Source: Gimesia aquarii (lineage in GTDB: Bacteria > Planctomycetota > Planctomycetia > Planctomycetales > Planctomycetaceae). Taken from it: a stretch of 64,000 nucleotides of DNA. Location of the stretch: contig NZ_CP037920.1 in assembly GCF_007748195.1 (NCBI RefSeq), forward strand, positions 5,299,800 to 5,363,799, in the 5' to 3' direction. Of this stretch, positions 19,566 through 29,185 are shown piece after piece. Numbering within the stretch: position 1 is the first letter of the stretch; every line of letters starts with the position of its first letter. A program made the translations under genes and the position numbers. Under the pieces are notes generated by a model. It ran no database searches. It was not told where the DNA came from and saw only the letters and a program-made list of their open reading frames with translations.

Positions 19566-20546
19566 ATGAACTCTGTGATTCCTGTTCTTGACCCCGCGTC
19601 TCCACAGGCAGAGGCAATTAACGACTTATTTCTTCAAGTGCTACTGATTAGTGCGATCATCTTTGCGATTGTGGCAGGCCTGATCTTGATCGCTATCTCA
19701 CGTGGTCGAAGAAAACAAACATTGCCTGAACAGGATTTCGGTAGCGAAAAAACAGAAATTGCCTGGATGGTTGGCCCCGTGATTATTGTGATTTGGCTAG
19801 TCGCGATCAGTGCGAATCTGGTGATCACTCTCAATGCGATTCCTAAGGCTGATCCTGACGGTAAAACGGATATTAGTGAAATCGATTTGATTGTGACCGG
19901 CCATCAATGGTGGTGGGAAGTTGAATATCCAAAATCAGGTGTGATCTCAGCGAATGAAATTTATATCCCTGTCGGTAAAAAGCTACGCGTTCAGATTTCC
20001 TCTGATGATGTGATTCATTGCTTTTGGGTGGCTCAGCTTGGCCGAAAGATCGATGCCATTCCGGGGCGCGAAAACTACATTTGGCTGGAAGCCGATGCAC
20101 CCGGCTCGTATCAGGGACGCTGTTCCGAATATTGTGGTGCTCAGCATGCCTGGATGAACTTCAAGGTTTATGCAGTATCTAATGAGGAATATGAGCAATG
20201 GCTGGCGAGTGAAAACAAAGCAGTCGCTCAACCAAAATTACTCTCTCCATTGGCCTCTGCTGATGAACAGTTAGCATTTGCTGGTAAACAGTTCTTTTTC
20301 CAGGCGACCTGTCAACAATGCCATACGATTGAGGGCACACCAGCCAAAGCCAGGATTGGTCCTGATTTGACGCATTTTGCCAGTCGCAAAGAAATTGGTG
20401 CAGGTGTGATCGAGAATTCATCGGAAAATCTGGCGCTGTGGTTAAAAGATCCTCAAGCACTCAAACCAGGATGTAAAATGCCCAACTTTAAGTTAAATGA
20501 AGAGCATCTCAAACAACTCGTAGCCTACCTGGAGACACTCGAGTGA
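19566..20546 (+). CDS. coxB: cytochrome c oxidase subunit II with C-terminal cytochrome c domain (caa3 type)
   Basis: The start is taken as ATG 19566; a TTG at 19539 in frame is less likely. Two transmembrane helices (about 25-45 and 68-90) precede the cupredoxin domain with a complete CuA site: His151, Cys186, Glu188, Cys190, His194, Met197. A cytochrome c domain follows with CQQCH at 249-253 and a late KMPNF methionine. It takes electrons from cytochrome c or directly from the bc complex at the outer face of the membrane. It overlaps the next gene by 4 bp (GTGA). Confidence 0.95.
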   Translation: MNSVIPVLDPASPQAEAINDLFLQVLLISAIIFAIVAGLILIAISRGRRKQTLPEQDFGSEKTEIAWMVGPVIIVIWLVAISANLVITLNAIPKADPDGKTDISEIDLIVTGHQWWWEVEYPKSGVISANEIYIPVGKKLRVQISSDDVIHCFWVAQLGRKIDAIPGRENYIWLEADAPGSYQGRCSEYCGAQHAWMNFKVYAVSNEEYEQWLASENKAVAQPKLLSPLASADEQLAFAGKQFFFQATCQQCHTIEGTPAKARIGPDLTHFASRKEIGAGVIENSSENLALWLKDPQALKPGCKMPNFKLNEEHLKQLVAYLETLE

Positions 20547-22774
20547 CGACAGGATCGATCAAACAATCAGAACTTGCCAGTATCGAACCTCCAGTCACTT
20601 CGACCGTCATGCTCGACTGGGTGAGTACACTCGATCATAAACGCATCGGTATTATGTATATTCTGACCGCCGTCTTTTATCTGGCTGTGGCGGGATTTGA
20701 AGCATTGTTAATGCGAGCGCAATTGGCATTCCCCAATAACACCTTACTTTCGCCGGAAATGTTCAACCAGTTATTTACCATGCATGGCACAACCATGGTC
20801 TTTTTGGTGGGTATGCCGGTCTTAACCGGATTTGCCAATTACTTTGTTCCATTGATGATCGGCGCCCGTGACGTTGCGTTTCCCCGCCTGAACGCCTTCG
20901 GATTCTGGATGCTATTTTTTGGGGCTCTGCTGATACACTATAGTTTCTTGACAGGCTCAGCCCCCAATGCCGGCTGGTTCAGCTATGTTCCTCTTTCCAC
21001 CAAAGCCTATAGTTCATTGCAGGGTGTTGACTATTGGATCATTGGCTTACTAATCATGGGAGTGGGCTCCGTTTCCGGAGCGATTAATATCTTCGCCACG
21101 ATTATCTGCATGCGTGCACCAGGTATGAGTTTGCAGCGGGTTCCGCTATTCGTCTGGATGATGTTAATGCAGGTCATTTTGATCATCCTGGCATTACCAG
21201 CATTAAACTCGGCATTGGCAATGCTGTTAATTGACCGCTGGCTTGGTTCGGCATTTTTCGATCCCACACGCGGCGGGTCTGCGGTTCTCTGGCAACACTA
21301 TTTCTGGATCTTTGGCCACCCAGAAGTTTATATCTTAATCCTGCCCGGTTTTGGAATGATTTCCGAAGTCATCCCTGTATTCTCCCGTAAGCCTATCTAT
21401 GGTTACACTTTTGTAGCGGGTTCTTCAGTGGCAATCGTGCTACTCGGCTATGGCGTCTGGGCACATCATATGTTTGCCGTTGGTCTGGGTATGTATGCCG
21501 ATATCTTTTTTGCCATCGGTTCCCTACTGATTGCCATTCCCACAGGCATCAAAGTCTTTAACTGGACGGCCACACTCTGGGGCGGAGAAATCCAATTCAA
21601 TACGGCATTACACTTTGCAGTTGGCTTTCTGCTGCAGTTTGTCATCGGCGGCTTAACGGGGATTATGTTCGCAGCCGTCCCGATCGACTGGCAATTGACT
21701 GACACGTATTTTGTGGTTGCCCATTTTCATTATGTATTGATTGGTGGACTTGTCTTCTCTTTGTTCTCAGCCGCCTATTACTGGTTTCCTAAGATGACCG
21801 GCCGCATGCTCAACGAACGATTGGGAATCCTGCAATTCTGGTTGTGGGTCCTCGGCTTTAATATGACATTTATGGTCCAGCATTTTCTGGGAATGATGGG
21901 CATGCCCCGACGGGTTTATACTTACGCTGACAATCCCGGCTGGGCACTCTTAAATGGAATTGCTTCAATCGGTGCTATCTTTATGGCTGTCGGCACACTG
22001 GTATTTCTTTGGAATATCTGGATCAGTTTACGCAAAGGCAAAATTGCCGGTGATAATCCATGGGATGCGTTCACACTGGAATGGGCGACGACTTCCCCAC
22101 CACCACCTGAAAACTTTAGCTCGCTTCCAGAAATCAAAAGCCGTCGTCCCGTTTGGGATATGAACCACCCCGAATACGCAGATTGGAAGTCCGCACAGAC
22201 ACCACCCGACAAAGGCAAGCGACTTAATTTACCTAAACTTGCGGCATGGTCATTTATTGCTTCTGAAGCCGTCTTCTTCCTGTTATTACTGATAGCTTTT
22301 GTTGTGTTTAACACACGCAATCGCGGAGGCATGGTTACCGCTTCCGTATTAGATGTGGAACGAACTGGTATTTTTAGCCTGTTCTTGATCTCTAGCAGCG
22401 TGACCTTCTGGCTCGCAGAACGATTTTTAAAAGCTGGCAAGAAATCGATGTTTACCTTCTCGCTAGGAGTGACGATCCTGTTTGGAACCATCTTCCTGGC
22501 AGGACAGGTTTGGGAATATACCGGTTTGTTAACTAGTAATGTAACAATTAATACCGATCTCTTTACAGCAACATTTTTTACGATCACCGGATTCCATGGA
22601 ATTCATGTCACCGCTGGAGTCCTTGCATTGATCGTGATGCTCGTTATGGGAGTCAAAGGGAATCTGACTCCCAAAAAATCACATGTGTTCGGCGCAGTAG
22701 GCGTCTATTGGCACTTTGTAGATGTTGTCTGGCTGTTTGTTTTTGGAATTATTTATCTGGGACTTCTGCAATGA
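20543..22774 (+). CDS. ctaD: cytochrome c oxidase subunit I-III fusion
   Basis: A 743-residue protein starting at GTG 20543 inside the stop of coxB. Residues about 20-540 are subunit I, with the HPEVY motif at 259-263 (CuB histidine and cross-linked Tyr), an HHMFAVG block and VAHFHYVLIGG carrying the heme ligands. From about residue 565 (LAAWSFIASEAVFF) to the end (YWHFVDVVWLFVFGIIYLGL) it is a subunit III domain with a FHGIHVTAG segment. Such I-III fusions are known in caa3 oxidases such as that of Thermus. This is the catalytic proton-pumping core of the terminal oxidase. Confidence 0.95.
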   Translation: MTTGSIKQSELASIEPPVTSTVMLDWVSTLDHKRIGIMYILTAVFYLAVAGFEALLMRAQLAFPNNTLLSPEMFNQLFTMHGTTMVFLVGMPVLTGFANYFVPLMIGARDVAFPRLNAFGFWMLFFGALLIHYSFLTGSAPNAGWFSYVPLSTKAYSSLQGVDYWIIGLLIMGVGSVSGAINIFATIICMRAPGMSLQRVPLFVWMMLMQVILIILALPALNSALAMLLIDRWLGSAFFDPTRGGSAVLWQHYFWIFGHPEVYILILPGFGMISEVIPVFSRKPIYGYTFVAGSSVAIVLLGYGVWAHHMFAVGLGMYADIFFAIGSLLIAIPTGIKVFNWTATLWGGEIQFNTALHFAVGFLLQFVIGGLTGIMFAAVPIDWQLTDTYFVVAHFHYVLIGGLVFSLFSAAYYWFPKMTGRMLNERLGILQFWLWVLGFNMTFMVQHFLGMMGMPRRVYTYADNPGWALLNGIASIGAIFMAVGTLVFLWNIWISLRKGKIAGDNPWDAFTLEWATTSPPPPENFSSLPEIKSRRPVWDMNHPEYADWKSAQTPPDKGKRLNLPKLAAWSFIASEAVFFLLLLIAFVVFNTRNRGGMVTASVLDVERTGIFSLFLISSSVTFWLAERFLKAGKKSMFTFSLGVTILFGTIFLAGQVWEYTGLLTSNVTINTDLFTATFFTITGFHGIHVTAGVLALIVMLVMGVKGNLTPKKSHVFGAVGVYWHFVDVVWLFVFGIIYLGLLQ

Positions 22775-23607
22775 GTTCGTATTTCGATCTGACAAGCGGA
22801 TTATGGAAATGGAGTTCACCAGTCTGGCTACTGGTTTTGTCTCTGATAGGACTCTATGTTCTAATTCAACGTGGCGCATTAGGTAAACGCAGCCTCTATT
22901 TCATTTTCGCAATGTTCACTTTGGCGATGGCGTATGTCTCACCCATTGGCGTTTTGTCTGATGGTTACCTCTTTAGCGCCCATGTCATTCAGCATCTGTT
23001 ACTACTACTGATCGTACCGCTCTTCCTCCTGTTGAGTCTTTCCAGATCTGCCACAGAATCACTCTTTAGCCACCCCTTCATGAACCGACTGGGTTATGTG
23101 TTGGCAGTCCCTTTTCTAGGCTGGCTCAGCGGCTTAGGTGTCATGTGGTTTTGGCATGTACCTTCGTTTTGTAATGCTTCAACAGAGAATTATGCGCTGG
23201 GAGTTTTTCGCGATGCCACATTTTTGCTCGCAGGTCTCGTATTCTGGTGGCCCATATTTTCGCCTTTGAAACGCTATCACCTTCCTTCGCCACTTGCCAT
23301 GATTTACCTGTTCTCAGCCTGCCTCGGATGCACACTGTTAGGGATCTATATTACATTCACCGTCATTTCGATCTGCCCGGCATTTGCCAACCCTGTTGAT
23401 CGATTAGGAATTATGCATCTGCTTTATGACCAGGGAATGACCCCCGCACTTGATCAACGATTAGGCGGACTTTTAATGTGGGTCCCCCCCTGCTCACTTT
23501 ATGTCTGTGCCATTATGGTCGTACTCAAAAGGTGGTATTCTGAAATGGAACGACTTACACCACAAACAGCTGGGACAACCAACTCGCTCCGGGAGGCACG
23601 CTCATGA
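22771..23607 (+). CDS. ctaG: CtaG-family cytochrome oxidase assembly membrane protein
   Basis: The true start is ATG 22771 (MSSYFDLTSG), which overlaps the ctaD stop as ATGA; the frame is open further upstream but only inside ctaD. The 278 residues carry about seven hydrophobic helices and the caa3_CtaG features HVIQHLLLLLIVPLFLLL, MWFWHVPSFCNAS and a C-terminal DQRLGGLLMWVP. Members are needed for copper centre assembly of caa3-type oxidases. The position between oxidase and bc genes agrees. Confidence 0.88.
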   Translation: MSSYFDLTSGLWKWSSPVWLLVLSLIGLYVLIQRGALGKRSLYFIFAMFTLAMAYVSPIGVLSDGYLFSAHVIQHLLLLLIVPLFLLLSLSRSATESLFSHPFMNRLGYVLAVPFLGWLSGLGVMWFWHVPSFCNASTENYALGVFRDATFLLAGLVFWWPIFSPLKRYHLPSPLAMIYLFSACLGCTLLGIYITFTVISICPAFANPVDRLGIMHLLYDQGMTPALDQRLGGLLMWVPPCSLYVCAIMVVLKRWYSEMERLTPQTAGTTNSLREARS

Positions 23608-23837
23608 ATCAAGAAGAGTTACAAGAATCTCCCGAGCAGGAAAATTTAGAACAGGAATTAACAGAGCAGGAAATCGAACCAACGTATGCTCCAGCCGCGC
23701 TCGCCATGGGCATTACATTCATGCTTTGGGGAATTTTAACACATTGGAGTATGTCCTTGATCGGAGCGGCTGTAATCGTCGGTGCAATCTGGTCCTGGAT
23801 GAATGAGATTCGTAATTCATGGAGTGAAACGCCTTGA
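23604..23837 (+). CDS. small membrane protein of the oxidase operon
   Basis: A 77-residue protein with a Glu/Gln-rich N-terminal 25 residues and two hydrophobic segments (about 30-45 and 49-63). It overlaps ctaG by 4 bp (ATGA) and the Rieske gene at its end, so it is translated within the operon. Its size and position suggest an accessory oxidase subunit (subunit IV-like), but no family motif proves this. Confidence 0.75.
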   Translation: MNQEELQESPEQENLEQELTEQEIEPTYAPAALAMGITFMLWGILTHWSMSLIGAAVIVGAIWSWMNEIRNSWSETP

Positions 23838-24367
23838 ATAATCAACCACCACAGCAATCTGACAAACCGTGTTGCCAGCATCCGCGTAGAACATTTCTGA
23901 CGCGGCTTTCGATCGGATTGTCAGCGGTGATCGGCCTCGTCATTACCTTGCCCGTGATTGGATATGTACTCGCCCCCATTTTTAAAAAACCAAAAGAGAA
24001 ATGGCGAGCCGTTGGCAAACTTGAAGATTTCAAGGTCGGCGGATTTGTGCTGGTCCAATACGAAGACCCGTCGCCTGTCGCCTGGGCGGGAGTTACTGCC
24101 ACGGCAGGTGCCTGGCTTCGACGCGTGAGTGAAACAGAGTTTATCGCTTTTTCAATTAATTGCCGCCATCTGGGATGTCCCGTCAGATGGGTGGATGACC
24201 CTAAACTGTTCATGTGCCCCTGTCATGGCGGCGTTTATTATGAAGATGGAACTGTAGCAGCAGGACCACCTCCTGAACCTCTTCAGAAAATTACTGTTCG
24301 TGTCCGTAATGGCCAAGTCGAAGTACAAACAATACCAACTCCGCTGACCTTAACGACGCTCACATGA
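23834..24367 (+). CDS. qcrA: Rieske iron-sulfur protein of the bc complex
   Basis: A TTG start at 23834 overlaps the previous stop (TTGA); no in-frame ATG upstream of the membrane anchor is available. An RRTFLTR segment and a single transmembrane helix (about 27-49) anchor the protein. The 2Fe-2S ligands are complete: C110-R-H112-L-G-C115 and C128-P-C130-H131-G-G, where C115 and C130 form the stabilising disulfide. It carries electrons from quinol to the heme c of the complex. The cytochrome b gene follows after 34 bp. Confidence 0.93.
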   Translation: MNNQPPQQSDKPCCQHPRRTFLTRLSIGLSAVIGLVITLPVIGYVLAPIFKKPKEKWRAVGKLEDFKVGGFVLVQYEDPSPVAWAGVTATAGAWLRRVSETEFIAFSINCRHLGCPVRWVDDPKLFMCPCHGGVYYEDGTVAAGPPPEPLQKITVRVRNGQVEVQTIPTPLTLTTLT

Positions 24368-24401
24368 AACCACTTTTGATGAAAAGCGAGTATCCGGCTG
24401 A

Positions 24402-25838
24402 ATGAGCAACAACTCTCTCAAGCGAACTTGGAACTGGATCGACAATCGAATTGGTTTTACCGATTACATTGTTCCTCTGATGGTACATCTCGTGCCAGAC
24501 AACGCGCGCTGGTGGTATATTTTCGGAAGTGCCACTCTTTGCGCATTTATCGTGCAGGTGGTCACTGGAATCGGCCTGGCGATGGCGTATGTTCCCGGTG
24601 GTGAAGACACTTATGAAAGTTTGAAATACATTACCGATATTGCTCCTCTGGGGAGTCTCGTGCGCGGCATGCATTATTACGGCGCCTCGGCAATGGTCAT
24701 GCTGGCTGTGATCCACATGGTTCAAGTATTCATGCACGCCACCTATAAATATCCACGCGAAATGAACTGGATGAGTGGCGTTGTACTGCTATTCGTAGTA
24801 CTCGGAATGGCATTTACCGGCCAACTATTGCGCTGGGATGCGAATGGGGTCTGGTCAGTCACCGTTGCTGCAGAAATGGCGGGCCGCACCCCCTATATAG
24901 GCCCTACGCTTGCGCATTTCATGCTCGGCGGCGAAACAGTCGGCGGTTCTACGATTACGCGTTTCTTTGCGATGCATGTCTTCATCATGCCTGCCATTAT
25001 TATTGCCGGCATTGGTTTGCATATGTTGCTGATCATGCGACATGGCATTTCAGAAATGCCTGACGTTAACGAGCCAATTGACCCTGACACTTATAAAGAA
25101 GCCTATGAAGAGCGAATCCAAAAAACGGGAGTTCCCTTCTGGCCGGTCGCGATGTGGCGCGACGTGCTTTTTTCGACGCTCATCGTCGGCGTCATCATGG
25201 CCTGTTCTATTTTTCTGGGACCTCCCGCGCTAGATCCTCCGCCTAACCCCAGTAGTATCAACGCGAATCCCCTGCCGGACTGGTACTTCTTGTGGTATTT
25301 CGCAGTGCTCTCGCTACTCCCTCCTCAACTTGAGACTTGGGTGATTCTGGGAGTTCCCGTTGTCGGTTTCATCGTCTTATTCTTTTTGCCGCTGATCTCA
25401 AATAAAGGACACCGCGCTCCTTCGAAACGTCCCTGGGCGGGGGGCGCTGTCATTTTCATCTCGATGGCATTCATTGTGCTTACGATTTATGGATATAAAA
25501 AACCGTGGTCGCCCGATTTTGATGTAAAAGAACTACCCGCTTCTGTCGTCGGTACCGATAAGGGACCTCTCGCAGAAGGGGCCAAGCTGATGCATATCAA
25601 AGGTTGTCTGTATTGCCATGACATTGGTGGATATGGAGGCCATCGTGGACCGGAATTGACAGAGATTGGAAAACTTCTGACTCGTGATGACATTATCATT
25701 CGCATCAATAATGGTGGCCATAATATGCCTGCGTTTGCAAGTTCCATGTCGTCTGTTGAGCTAAACCTGATTGTTGATTTTCTGTTAACACGCGGTGTCA
25801 CTCCGGAAGAGGACGTACCCAAAAACCCAACTCAGTAA
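24402..25838 (+). CDS. qcrB: cytochrome b of the bc complex fused to a C-terminal cytochrome c domain
   Basis: A 478-residue protein. The N-terminal four-helix cytochrome b region includes GIGLAMAYVPG, RGMHYYGASAMV and FAMHVFIMPA with paired heme histidines. The subunit-IV-like part contains PLPDWYFLWYF, which holds the PDWY-type quinol-site motif. After the last helix (about 345-365) a small cytochrome c domain follows with CLYCH at 402-406 and NMPAF as probable Met ligand. No separate cytochrome c1 gene is present, so this fused heme probably does that job and passes electrons to the CuA/heme c subunit. Confidence 0.93.
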   Translation: MSNNSLKRTWNWIDNRIGFTDYIVPLMVHLVPDNARWWYIFGSATLCAFIVQVVTGIGLAMAYVPGGEDTYESLKYITDIAPLGSLVRGMHYYGASAMVMLAVIHMVQVFMHATYKYPREMNWMSGVVLLFVVLGMAFTGQLLRWDANGVWSVTVAAEMAGRTPYIGPTLAHFMLGGETVGGSTITRFFAMHVFIMPAIIIAGIGLHMLLIMRHGISEMPDVNEPIDPDTYKEAYEERIQKTGVPFWPVAMWRDVLFSTLIVGVIMACSIFLGPPALDPPPNPSSINANPLPDWYFLWYFAVLSLLPPQLETWVILGVPVVGFIVLFFLPLISNKGHRAPSKRPWAGGAVIFISMAFIVLTIYGYKKPWSPDFDVKELPASVVGTDKGPLAEGAKLMHIKGCLYCHDIGGYGGHRGPELTEIGKLLTRDDIIIRINNGGHNMPAFASSMSSVELNLIVDFLLTRGVTPEEDVPKNPTQ

Positions 25839-25908
25839 ATCACTTGATCTGTTCGTCATTCAATCTATTTCTTATCACTTTTGTCATTGTCCCTGATTGG
25901 TGTATTCA

Positions 25909-27501
25909 ATGAGATATTTGGTTTACATTCTGACGATCATCTTAACAGTTTTAAGCCTGATTCTGGGCCTCGCAGTAGATCATGATTTTTTCTGGTCGTT
26001 ACTCATGCTGATTCCCTTAGCCTTACTTGGCACCTGGGACCTGGTCCAAACACGTCATAGCATCACACGCAACTATCCGATCATTGCACATCTGCGTTTT
26101 CTCTTTGAAATGATCCGCCCCGAAATTCACCAGTACTTTGTCGAAAGCAACATCGACGGCCGCCCTTTTAATAACGATGAGCGATCGCTCATCTACGAAC
26201 GCGCGAAAAACATTGACGGGTTGAAACCGTTTGGGACAGAGTTGGATATCTATGGTGATGAGTACGAATGGCTCAATCATTCCATGGCACCGCGTCCTAA
26301 ATCGAAAGAGTTATTCCGTACCACAGTCGGCGGTCCTGAATGCAAACAACCCTACTCCTGTTCTATTCTCAATATTTCAGCCATGAGTTTTGGAGCACTC
26401 AGTCCGAATGCGTTATTGGCTTTGAATGCAGGAGCAAAAAGGGGCGGATTCTACCACTGCACAGGTGAAGGTGGAGTGAGTCCCTATCATCTAAAGAATG
26501 GTGGCGATCTTGTCTGGCAAATCGGTACAGGCTATTTTGGTTGTCGAAATAACGATGGAACGTTCAATCCCGACTTATTCCAAGAACAGGCCAGCCACGA
26601 TGCTGTGAAAATGATCGAAATTAAACTCTCACAAGGCGCAAAACCAGGACATGGCGGCGTGTTGCCAGCGGCAAAGATCACAGCGGAAATCGCTTCCACA
26701 CGAAAAATTCTGATGGGACAAGATTGTGTTTCTCCTCCCGGCCACAATACGTTCAGCAACCCCATTGGATTGTGCGAATATGTCGCACAACTTCGTGACT
26801 TATCGGGAGGTAAACCAGTTGGTTTCAAACTGTGTATTGGACACCCTGGTGAATTTCTCAGCGTTTGTAAAGCAATGCTCCAGACGGGGATTTTGCCTGA
26901 CTTCATTACCGTCGATGGTGGTGAAGGCGGTACGGGTGCAGCTCCCTTAGAGTTCTCTGACAATATGGGAATGCCTTTACGAGGCGGTTTAATGTTTGTG
27001 CATAACGCGCTCGTAGGTTGCAATCTACGAGATAAAATCAAAATCGCCGCTTCTGGAAAAGTCAGCTCTGCATTCACACTCGCTCGCACTTTGGCTATCG
27101 GCGCTGATTGGTGTAACGCCGCACGAGGCTTCATGATGGCGGTCGGTTGTATTCAAGCTCAGAAATGTCATACGAATACGTGTCCTGTCGGTGTTGCCAC
27201 TCAAGACCCAGGACGTCAGAAGGCATTGAACGTCGAAGATAAAAGTACACGCACGTTTAACTTTCATCATAATACAATGGAAGCATTCGCCGATGTCATC
27301 GCGGCCGCAGGTCTCGATCATCCCAGTGAACTACGCCCCTGGCATGTCTACTTGAGAACGGGGCGCACTAAAATGGCCTCTTATCACGAAGCCTTTGATT
27401 TTCTAAAACCGGGCGAACTCCTCGAAGAGTGTCCCTATCCGGTTTACAAAAAAGTCTGGGATTTATCTTCCGCTGATTCATTTCAAATTCAACATCATTA
27501 A
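25909..27501 (+). CDS. FMN-binding glutamate synthase family protein, membrane-anchored
   Basis: ATG 25909 is chosen over a GTG at 25897 because it is followed directly by two hydrophobic helices (about 5-45). The remaining 480 residues match the GltS FMN-domain: ISAMSFGALSPNALLALN, a GEGGVSPYH block, GAKPGHGGVLPA, TVDGGEGGTGAAPLEF, and the three-Cys 3Fe-4S cluster motif in QKCHTNTCPVG. Unlike glutamate synthase there is no amidotransferase domain, so the substrate is open. It lies 70 bp after the respiratory operon and may be co-transcribed. Confidence 0.9.
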   Translation: MRYLVYILTIILTVLSLILGLAVDHDFFWSLLMLIPLALLGTWDLVQTRHSITRNYPIIAHLRFLFEMIRPEIHQYFVESNIDGRPFNNDERSLIYERAKNIDGLKPFGTELDIYGDEYEWLNHSMAPRPKSKELFRTTVGGPECKQPYSCSILNISAMSFGALSPNALLALNAGAKRGGFYHCTGEGGVSPYHLKNGGDLVWQIGTGYFGCRNNDGTFNPDLFQEQASHDAVKMIEIKLSQGAKPGHGGVLPAAKITAEIASTRKILMGQDCVSPPGHNTFSNPIGLCEYVAQLRDLSGGKPVGFKLCIGHPGEFLSVCKAMLQTGILPDFITVDGGEGGTGAAPLEFSDNMGMPLRGGLMFVHNALVGCNLRDKIKIAASGKVSSAFTLARTLAIGADWCNAARGFMMAVGCIQAQKCHTNTCPVGVATQDPGRQKALNVEDKSTRTFNFHHNTMEAFADVIAAAGLDHPSELRPWHVYLRTGRTKMASYHEAFDFLKPGELLEECPYPVYKKVWDLSSADSFQIQHH

Positions 27502-28013
27502 TCTGAACACTTTATATGTACGCGAACAGATAAAGTAAAGTCTGAGTTTTTTGCCTCCATTCATATCAATGTCTCAATATTGATATAGTTACAGGCTCCC
27601 TTCGTTGATGTGCACAGAATGTTACTCTAATCAGAATCTAAAGCGCTAACAGTACGCTCTCTCATGGAAACGAGTACATTTTAAACTCGTAAGATTTTGA
27701 TCACCTCTTTCTATCAGCTCAACGTCTTGTATCGTACTGGCACCAGTTGTATCAGAACTTACATTCAGTCATTGACAACTAAACTCAATTTAACTTCACA
27801 AGTGACAACTTGAGAACTCTGACATTTTGAGGCAAGCGTACTTCACATAACATTCCGATTCTGATGAGCACAAACTCTAACTTACGTTTACGATAATCAT
27901 AGCATCAGTTTCGCAAAAAAGGTGATTCACTTAGATTACTCTCAGGTTTTATAAATGCTTTTTATTATTAATTATTTCATAATATTTCATCTTTTAAAGC
28001 AGGCGATTTTTAC
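27502..28013. other. 512-bp intergenic region, no gene recognised
   Basis: Between two plus-strand genes. A weak 6-bp hairpin (acgagt/actcgt) sits near 27669-27690. The last 60 bp are AT-rich and lead to the kinase start. No ORF with a supported start and no tRNA-like element was seen. Confidence 0.4.
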
Positions 28014-29171
28014 ATGAATGTTGACAATCAACTTGAAAAGCTCAAGGTGCTTTTGGTGAAAGCGAAAACAGAACGTGCCAAAAGAGTCATTGCTCAGTTG
28101 AATGAAATCAGCAATAGTAAAAATGATAGAGTAACACACGTCACATCGACAGATGAAGCATGTGATTGTCTGAAAAAAGATAACTACTCGGTTGTATTTC
28201 TTGATCTGAGTTTACCTAATAATTCTGCTCTCGATTTGATTTCAGTGATTCAAAAAACATCCCCCGCCATCCCAATCATTGTCTTATCGACATGGGAGAA
28301 TGAAGCTCTCTGTTACACAGCCATTCAAAAAGGAGCACAAGATTATCTAATTAAAGGCGAGATCTCCAAGCCACTACTTTCTCGTGCAATTTTTCACTCT
28401 CTCGAACGCAAGCGGCAAATACAGTCTCTTGCACTTCAAATCGACAATTTACAGGCATTTGCCAGGGCTGCTTCACATGATTTAAAAGCTCCTTTGGGAA
28501 ACATCAAGATGATCAGTGAAATTGTGATTGACGAAGCAGGAAACCAGATGGAATCTTCTGTACGGGAAATGCTCCATAGTTTGCCTTCAATCGCCGGTCG
28601 TCTTAAAAAACTGATCGATGATTTACTTGAATTTTCTATGCTGGGGCATAAAAGTTTGCACCGAGAACAAATTTCTCTCGACAAAGTCTTGAATTCTGTA
28701 TGCCAGCTTCTGGAATTGCAGATTCGAGATCAAAATGCAACCATAGATATTGACCACTTGGATAACGTTTATGCTGACTCAGATTTGATGGCGACCGTCT
28801 TTCAGAATCTCATTGGTAACGCATGCAAATATGTAAAAGATCATGCACCTGTCATACGCATTAGCACAAAAAATGAAGACCAGTTTGTTGTTGTCATGGT
28901 CGAAGACAATGGAATTGGAATTCCTGAAAAAGAACAGCAAAGAATTTTTAATCCCTTAGTACGTGCTGTCAACACTTGTGACTATGAGGGAACAGGATTG
29001 GGACTGGCGATGGTCAAAAAAATCATTGAAGCACATCAGGGAAAAGTCTGGGTTGAATCTTCTGGCAATAAGGGTTCTACTTTTTTCTTCACACTCCCCA
29101 AACCGATACCTCAAACTAATCATAAGCTCCAGGGACAATTTGAAATGAACCATACCCGACTTTTAGACTAA
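28014..29171 (+). CDS. receiver domain plus histidine kinase (REC-HisKA-HATPase), cytoplasmic
   Basis: A 385-residue protein without membrane helices. Residues 10-125 form a receiver domain with phosphoacceptor D64 (FLDLSLP) and the YLIKG lysine at 114, but the N-terminal acidic pocket is replaced (VLLVKAKTE instead of VDDDP). HisKA follows with H155 in ASHDLKAPLGN, and the ATPase domain has an N-box NLIGNACKY, G1 EDNGIGIP and G2 GTGLGLAMV. The order resembles kinases that receive phosphate or a signal through their receiver. It converges on the ECF sigma gene 14 bp away; no response regulator is adjacent. Confidence 0.9.
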   Translation: MNVDNQLEKLKVLLVKAKTERAKRVIAQLNEISNSKNDRVTHVTSTDEACDCLKKDNYSVVFLDLSLPNNSALDLISVIQKTSPAIPIIVLSTWENEALCYTAIQKGAQDYLIKGEISKPLLSRAIFHSLERKRQIQSLALQIDNLQAFARAASHDLKAPLGNIKMISEIVIDEAGNQMESSVREMLHSLPSIAGRLKKLIDDLLEFSMLGHKSLHREQISLDKVLNSVCQLLELQIRDQNATIDIDHLDNVYADSDLMATVFQNLIGNACKYVKDHAPVIRISTKNEDQFVVVMVEDNGIGIPEKEQQRIFNPLVRAVNTCDYEGTGLGLAMVKKIIEAHQGKVWVESSGNKGSTFFFTLPKPIPQTNHKLQGQFEMNHTRLLD

Positions 29172-29185
29172 TTTGAAAATTGTAT

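Noticed and set aside
21922..22587. 221-codon minus-strand ORF inside the oxidase subunit gene
   Set aside because: It is the reverse shadow of a clear subunit I-III coding sequence.
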